Shown: in pieces, positions 59,991 to 64,000 of the stretch
Numbering within the stretch: the first letter of the stretch is position 1
Layout: each line of letters starts with the position of its first letter
NCBI RefSeq assembly: GCF_025460765.1
Contig: NZ_JAMWEG010000006.1
Span: 310,001 to 374,000 of the forward strand
Direction: 5' to 3'
DNA length: 64,000 bases
Origin: Micromonospora sp. MA102
GTDB lineage: Bacteria > Actinomycetota > Actinomycetes > Mycobacteriales > Micromonosporaceae
Translations under genes and position numbers: made by a program
Notes under the pieces: generated by a model
The model's database searches: none
What the model was told of the DNA's origin: nothing
The model's input: the letters and a program-made list of their open reading frames with translations, nothing else

Positions 59991-61560
59991 GGGCCACCTC
60001 CCCCCGGACGGCGCGTTCGCCGCGCAACAGCCACCGCAGCGGCTCCACCGCCGCGGGCACGTCTCGGCCGGCGAGGAAGAATCCCACCTGGGCGAAATCG
60101 CGGACAGCCGCGGTCACCAGGTGGTCCAGACCCAGCGCCTCAAGCCACCGCCGGACCTCGTCCGGTGCCGGCCCCGGCACCCCGCCCGCCGGCAGTGAGC
60201 GGAACCCGTCGGCCTTGGACACGACGACGGCCAGCCGGCACCGGCCGGTGTCCACGCCCCGGTACCGCAGGCCCACCACCACCGCCTCGTACGCCTCGAG
60301 CGGATCGGACGCGAGCCGCACTCCGGCCGGCGCACCCGCGTCGGCCGCGTCCCCGCGGGCGCCGTGGCCGGCGGGCGGGTCAAGGACGAAGAGGAAGTGC
60401 CGCGTCTCGTGCAGGTATGCGTACGACCGGCAGAGCACGGGGTCGAGCAGCCCACGGCCCGGCGCGTCGAAGAGTTGGAGCCGTTGGTTCGCGCCATGGG
60501 TCAGGACGGTCGCGGTGACCACCTCCGGCCGCAGTGGATCCCGGCCGCGGCCCCGCCGGCTGATCGAGCAGCGGTCCGGCGGGAAGAGCGCAACAAGGCC
60601 GGTGACCAGAGACTCGACCAGGGTGCTCTTGCCCGCGCCGACCGCGCCGAACAGGGCGACGCGGACCTCGCTGCTCCGGCCGCTGCCTGCGGCGAGGCGC
60701 GCCCCGCACTTGGGGCAGGACGCGGCGAGTTGGGCACCGGCCGACGCCAGTCGCACCGGCAGGACACATCCGCAGCCGCACCGCCGCCGCCAGAGTCCCC
60801 GCAGGCCGGGACGGAGCATCCGGTGCCGATCGGCGCCCGCCGGTGCGTCCGCCCCGTGTTCACCCGGGCACCGGTACTCGGGCAGCTCGACAAGGAAGTA
60901 GCAGTGCGGGCAGCACAGGTCCGTGCCGCGCCGGGTACGCCCCCAGTCGTCGGCCAGTCGCAACACACCGGTCGAGACGACAGCGAACAGCCAGGCCACC
61001 GCCACGACCGTGACGACGACCGCGCCGAGCAGGACCAGCGCGGCCACCACACCGACGGTGAGCCCGGCCAGTCCGGCGACCGGCAGCGCGAGCAGCGGCC
61101 AGCCGATCAGCACCGTCCAGGTGCGGGACCGGGCGGCGTACGGGCTCTCGGGGTCGACGTGCGGGTCCACGAAGCGCAGGTGGTAGCGCGGCAGTCTGGG
61201 CAGCGCCCGCCAGCCGCGGGACCAAAGGCCGGCTAGCCGGTCGCGGCAGCGCTCCGAGACGTGTCGCAGGTCGTAGCCGGCCTGCCGGTGGGCGTAGTGG
61301 ATCCAGGCGTAGTCCTGCCGGTACGCCCCGGACCGTCCCCGCCGCGCACCGGTGAATTCGTCACGCGGGGTCCGTACGCGGGGCACCCCGGCCAGCCCGG
61401 CGAGGACGAACGTCGCCTCGGCCAGTCCCATCACCAGCCCGGCCAGGCATCCGGCGAGGAGGGCGCACAGGGCCAGCGGCCCGACCGTCACTCCGGCCAG
61501 CACGTAACCGGCCAGCGCCAGCACGACGAGCAGGACCAACAGGAGCACGCCAGGGTTCAC
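59977..61560 (-). CDS. TRAFAC-type GTPase with membrane helices and zinc ribbons
   Basis: A 527-residue protein. Two hydrophobic helices lie near the N-terminus (GVLLLVLLVVLALAGYVLAG and LALCALLAGCLAGLVMGLAEA) and another pair at about 150-195. Cys pairs follow in CCPHC, CGCGC and CPKCGARL, probable zinc ribbons. The GTPase domain starts with G1 GAVGAGKST near 304, has G3-like FDAPGRG and G4 VVSKADGF. This text fits TRAFAC-clade GTPases of the DO-GTPase2 kind found beside GAP1 proteins. GTG start, three bases after the GAP1-like stop. It may link NTP hydrolysis to the membrane. Confidence 0.82.
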   Translation of the reverse strand: MNPGVLLLVLLVVLALAGYVLAGVTVGPLALCALLAGCLAGLVMGLAEATFVLAGLAGVPRVRTPRDEFTGARRGRSGAYRQDYAWIHYAHRQAGYDLRHVSERCRDRLAGLWSRGWRALPRLPRYHLRFVDPHVDPESPYAARSRTWTVLIGWPLLALPVAGLAGLTVGVVAALVLLGAVVVTVVAVAWLFAVVSTGVLRLADDWGRTRRGTDLCCPHCYFLVELPEYRCPGEHGADAPAGADRHRMLRPGLRGLWRRRCGCGCVLPVRLASAGAQLAASCPKCGARLAAGSGRSSEVRVALFGAVGAGKSTLVESLVTGLVALFPPDRCSISRRGRGRDPLRPEVVTATVLTHGANQRLQLFDAPGRGLLDPVLCRSYAYLHETRHFLFVLDPPAGHGARGDAADAGAPAGVRLASDPLEAYEAVVVGLRYRGVDTGRCRLAVVVSKADGFRSLPAGGVPGPAPDEVRRWLEALGLDHLVTAAVRDFAQVGFFLAGRDVPAAVEPLRWLLRGERAVRGEVARALR

Positions 61561-61563
61561 GGA

Positions 61564-63957
61564 TCACCGTCCGTCCGGGCGCAGGCGGCGGAACACGCCC
61601 CGCCGGGTCGTCCGCACCAGCGTCTCCCAGCGCGTCGACCACATCGGGCCCACGCCCTGGACCTGCATCGTCATCTCGTCCAGTCGCTTCTGCGAGCAGC
61701 GCGCCACCACGACGCGGACCTGCCGGTCGAGATCGGCGTGCGTACCGGTCTGGATCATCGCGGCCATCTCCGCCGACTGCCGCTCGACGTTGACCAGAAC
61801 GAAGGCCAGCGCCACGTGGGCCGGCCGGGAGTTGTTCCTCAGTTCGGCGCGCAGCTTGCGGGCGCACGCCTCGGTGAGCCGGGGGACGTGCGTGAGCACG
61901 GTGAAGGCGGCGGCGGCCACCGGGGCGGCGACGAGGGCGTCGCAGAGCTGTGGCAGCCGCGCGTCCACCAGCGGCGGCGGCAGCCGCACCGACGCCAGAT
62001 TCAACATCCCGAGGTCGGGCCGGACGGCCCTCACCTGGTCGAGCACGGCGGCCAGCGCCAGGTGCGCGTCGACGGCCCGCCCCACCTCGGGCGGCACTAT
62101 CCAGAGCCCGTGGTCCACCAGCACCCGCACCGCCTCCACAAACTCGGGATCCGAGCGGTAGCCCAGCACGGTGGCGCCGAGATCGGCGAAGATCCGCGGG
62201 TCCAGTGGGGTGCCGGGCGGCAGCGTCCGGCACAGCATCTGGGCCTCGGCCAGACTGATCGGCCGCCCGGTCCAGATCACCGCAGCGGTGCGGTTCAACA
62301 TCGCTACCTGGTGCGGCGCCTCCAGCGCGGTGTGCAGGCACTGGTCGATGAGGTCGTACTGTTGCGGTGGCGGCAGGTGTCGCAGAGCCGCGGACACCAC
62401 CGCGGCGTCCAGGGGCTCGTCCAGGCGCATCGGCTCGCGCAGCAAGACGTCCCACCACTGGTCGCCCAACGCGTCGGCGATCAACGGCTCCGCCGCCAGC
62501 CGCCGGCCCAACTCCTGCCGCAACAGCCGCAGGATCTCGTCCGCGCCAGCCCACGCCTGCGGCTGGTAGGGACGCTCGGGATGGTCGGCCCAATCCAAAA
62601 CGAACTGCTGCACCGCGAGTCGCAGGTCGCCGACCGGGGGGAGCAGCCGGAACCGCGCGCACAGCCGCAGCAGCAAGTCGAACCGCGCGGGGGACGCCGT
62701 ACGAAGGGCATCGGTAACCGCATCGAGCGCCCGACCGTCGTCCTCCCCCGTCCAGCCGTCCGGCGGGGGCGGTGCCGGCTCGGGCAGCACCCGGCCCGTC
62801 GCCGTCGCCTCCCGCCGCTCCGCGTCGATGAGGGCCGCGCGGACGGCAACCGCGCGATTTGTGGACATGACCGCCCGGCTGGCCCGGTCGAGTTCGCGCA
62901 GCACGGCCACCGGCCACTGGTCGGCGGCCTCCACGAGCAGGTCCACGATGCCGCCGCCGTACCGGCGCACAAGCGACGGAGGTCCGTCGCGCAGCCAGGT
63001 GACCAGTTGTCCGGCCTCCTCCCGCCCGGGGCGGCGACGCAGGATCGCGGCCAGCGCGACGCCCGTGCCGGCCTCGCCCGGCAGCCCTGAGGCCGCCGCC
63101 ACCTCCACCGCGTCGACCACGTCCAACGGGTCCTCGTTGAGGAACAGGTCAGTCCACCTCCGGGCGGCGGCGGTCTCGACGATCGGCGTCCACGCGTGCC
63201 GTACCAGGTCGACCACCACGTAGCCCTGGTCGTTGTCGAGGCTGGCCGCCGGGCCGGCCCAATCGGGATGCACGGCGAGGATCCGCTGCGACGCGTACGC
63301 CGGGTCGAGAGTGAAGACCTTGAACCCGGTACGCAGCGCCACCCGCTGCGGCAGCAGCAGCGTCACCGCGGTCACCCAGCGCATCACCTCCGTCGGCTCC
63401 CGCGCCACGAAGAGGATCCGCCGCCCGGACTCGGCCTGGTCCAGCAGGGTCGACAGCAGGACGGTGAGCAGGATGTCACCGTTCGGGGCCGAACGGACGA
63501 ACCCCTGGGCTTCCGCCGCGCCGAAGGAGCCCGGCTGCCAGCCCGCTTCCAGCGGCGGGCAGCGGAGTCCGGCCGCCGGTTCGGTGGTCCAAAAGGGCGC
63601 CTCGAACAGCTGGGCCGGCCGTACCAGCCCGTAGGAGGTGGGGTCGCCGGTCACGATGGCGTGGGTGAGGTGGTTGCCCTCCCGCCCGCCGACGCTCTCC
63701 CGCCCCAGGTAGACGCCGGCCGAGGTGGCCAGCAGCCCGTCCCAGACGTGCGCGAAAGAAACCGGGTACGCACTGACCGGCCGCCGCTCACGCATCCAGC
63801 GTGGGGGCGGCTCATAGAGGAGGCTGCGTTGCACCACCGCCTCCGCGCCGTCGTCCGCCCGGGCGGAGCGGGACTGGAACTGCAGCCCGGGTGTGCCGAG
63901 CAGCCCCTGGCCCTCCCGGCAGTCGGTGTAGATGAGGGTGTCGAACCGGCCGGTCAT
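61564..63957 (-). CDS. GTPase-associated protein 1 (GAP1)-like protein
   Basis: A 797-residue protein without transmembrane helices. The N-terminal part (FDTLIYTDCREGQGLLGTPG, then SFAHVWDGLLATSAGVYLGRESVGGREGNHLTHAIV) matches the GAP1-N2 type domain. The middle part has AQSRILFVA-like text (ESGRRILFVAREPTEVMRWVTAVTLLLPQRVALRTGFKVFTLDP), the GAP1-M domain. The rest is long helical GAP1-C-like sequence. Such proteins are encoded with TRAFAC GTPases in actinobacterial conflict systems. The ATG is followed closely by the stop of the next upstream gene. No enzymatic motif is evident. Confidence 0.85.
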   Translation of the reverse strand: MTGRFDTLIYTDCREGQGLLGTPGLQFQSRSARADDGAEAVVQRSLLYEPPPRWMRERRPVSAYPVSFAHVWDGLLATSAGVYLGRESVGGREGNHLTHAIVTGDPTSYGLVRPAQLFEAPFWTTEPAAGLRCPPLEAGWQPGSFGAAEAQGFVRSAPNGDILLTVLLSTLLDQAESGRRILFVAREPTEVMRWVTAVTLLLPQRVALRTGFKVFTLDPAYASQRILAVHPDWAGPAASLDNDQGYVVVDLVRHAWTPIVETAAARRWTDLFLNEDPLDVVDAVEVAAASGLPGEAGTGVALAAILRRRPGREEAGQLVTWLRDGPPSLVRRYGGGIVDLLVEAADQWPVAVLRELDRASRAVMSTNRAVAVRAALIDAERREATATGRVLPEPAPPPPDGWTGEDDGRALDAVTDALRTASPARFDLLLRLCARFRLLPPVGDLRLAVQQFVLDWADHPERPYQPQAWAGADEILRLLRQELGRRLAAEPLIADALGDQWWDVLLREPMRLDEPLDAAVVSAALRHLPPPQQYDLIDQCLHTALEAPHQVAMLNRTAAVIWTGRPISLAEAQMLCRTLPPGTPLDPRIFADLGATVLGYRSDPEFVEAVRVLVDHGLWIVPPEVGRAVDAHLALAAVLDQVRAVRPDLGMLNLASVRLPPPLVDARLPQLCDALVAAPVAAAAFTVLTHVPRLTEACARKLRAELRNNSRPAHVALAFVLVNVERQSAEMAAMIQTGTHADLDRQVRVVVARCSQKRLDEMTMQVQGVGPMWSTRWETLVRTTRRGVFRRLRPDGR

Positions 63958-64000
63958 TCAATCCTGCCGGGGTACGACGCCGAAGCGGTTGAGGCTGAGC
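63958..64000 (-). CDS. Cut-off gene, C-terminal end
   Basis: The last 13 codons of a minus-strand gene end LSLNRFGVVPRQD before TGA at 63960-63958. The stop directly abuts the GAP1-like ATG (TGA-ATG with no gap), so it is the preceding gene of the same operon. The visible tail does not identify a family. By analogy with GAP1 loci a further GTPase could be expected, but this is a guess. The rest lies right of base 64000. Confidence 0.6.
   Translation of the reverse strand, partial: LSLNRFGVVPRQD

Overview
The window is very GC-rich, with GTG starts, GTGA/ATGA stop-start overlaps, a Rv1822-Rv1832-type conserved gene block and many regulators. This points to an actinomycete, most likely of the Micromonosporaceae (inference from gene content, not from a marker gene). 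It reads as a chromosome: nearly all genes are intact, and I see no transposase, CRISPR array or rRNA.

Region by region. (1) 0-11.4 kb: a secreted-protein fragment, SnoaL-like protein, LuxR-type regulator and secreted zinc protease. An aminoglycoside-phosphotransferase-fold kinase follows, bracketed by two Xer/dif-like sites next to a complete tyrosine recombinase. Then come a methyltransferase/TetR pair sharing a 36-bp perfect palindrome, a ZTP riboswitch before folD, and small-molecule and membrane genes. (2) 11.5-19.4 kb: a secreted vWA/HYR protein, def, a TetR-controlled ABC-2 exporter, a MarR/proline iminopeptidase pair, pabB and a DUF5999 protein. (3) 19.4-28.6 kb: gcvP with a glycine riboswitch, a sirtuin, an ECF42-type sigma factor with its DGPF/YCII partner, and a globin operon (truncated globin, flavohemoglobin, DivIVA-domain protein). 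(4) 28.6-34.8 kb: the conserved block pgsA, DUF881, small basic protein, DUF881, gcvH, garA, ftsR, bifunctional nuclease and MerR, all on the minus strand. (5) 35-42 kb: a MarR/PP2C pair, methyltransferase, universal stress protein, an HhH endonuclease, a CNNM-type transporter and small unknowns.

(6) 42.2-52.4 kb is a selenium-dependent formate-oxidation locus on the minus strand. It holds a selenocysteine-containing formate dehydrogenase alpha subunit (in-frame UGA followed by a SECIS hairpin), a Fe-S subunit, a NrfD-type membrane anchor, an oxalate/formate-family transporter, then selC (tRNA-Sec), selA and selB. Thus the enzyme, its probable substrate transporter and most of the machinery that decodes its UGA lie together; selD is not in the window.

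(7) 52.6-64 kb is the most unusual part. A plus-strand operon encodes a Trypco1-like protein, a trypsin-fold protease fused to a VMAP-C-like region, a MoxR AAA+ ATPase, and a 1,363-residue protein with SAV_2336/vWA-like, P-loop NTPase and TPR-like parts. Converging on it is a minus-strand operon with a TRAFAC-type GTPase, a GAP1-like protein, a small membrane protein and one cut-off gene. These resemble the NTP-dependent conflict (immunity-like) systems predicted by comparative genomics in multicellular bacteria; their function here is inferred only.
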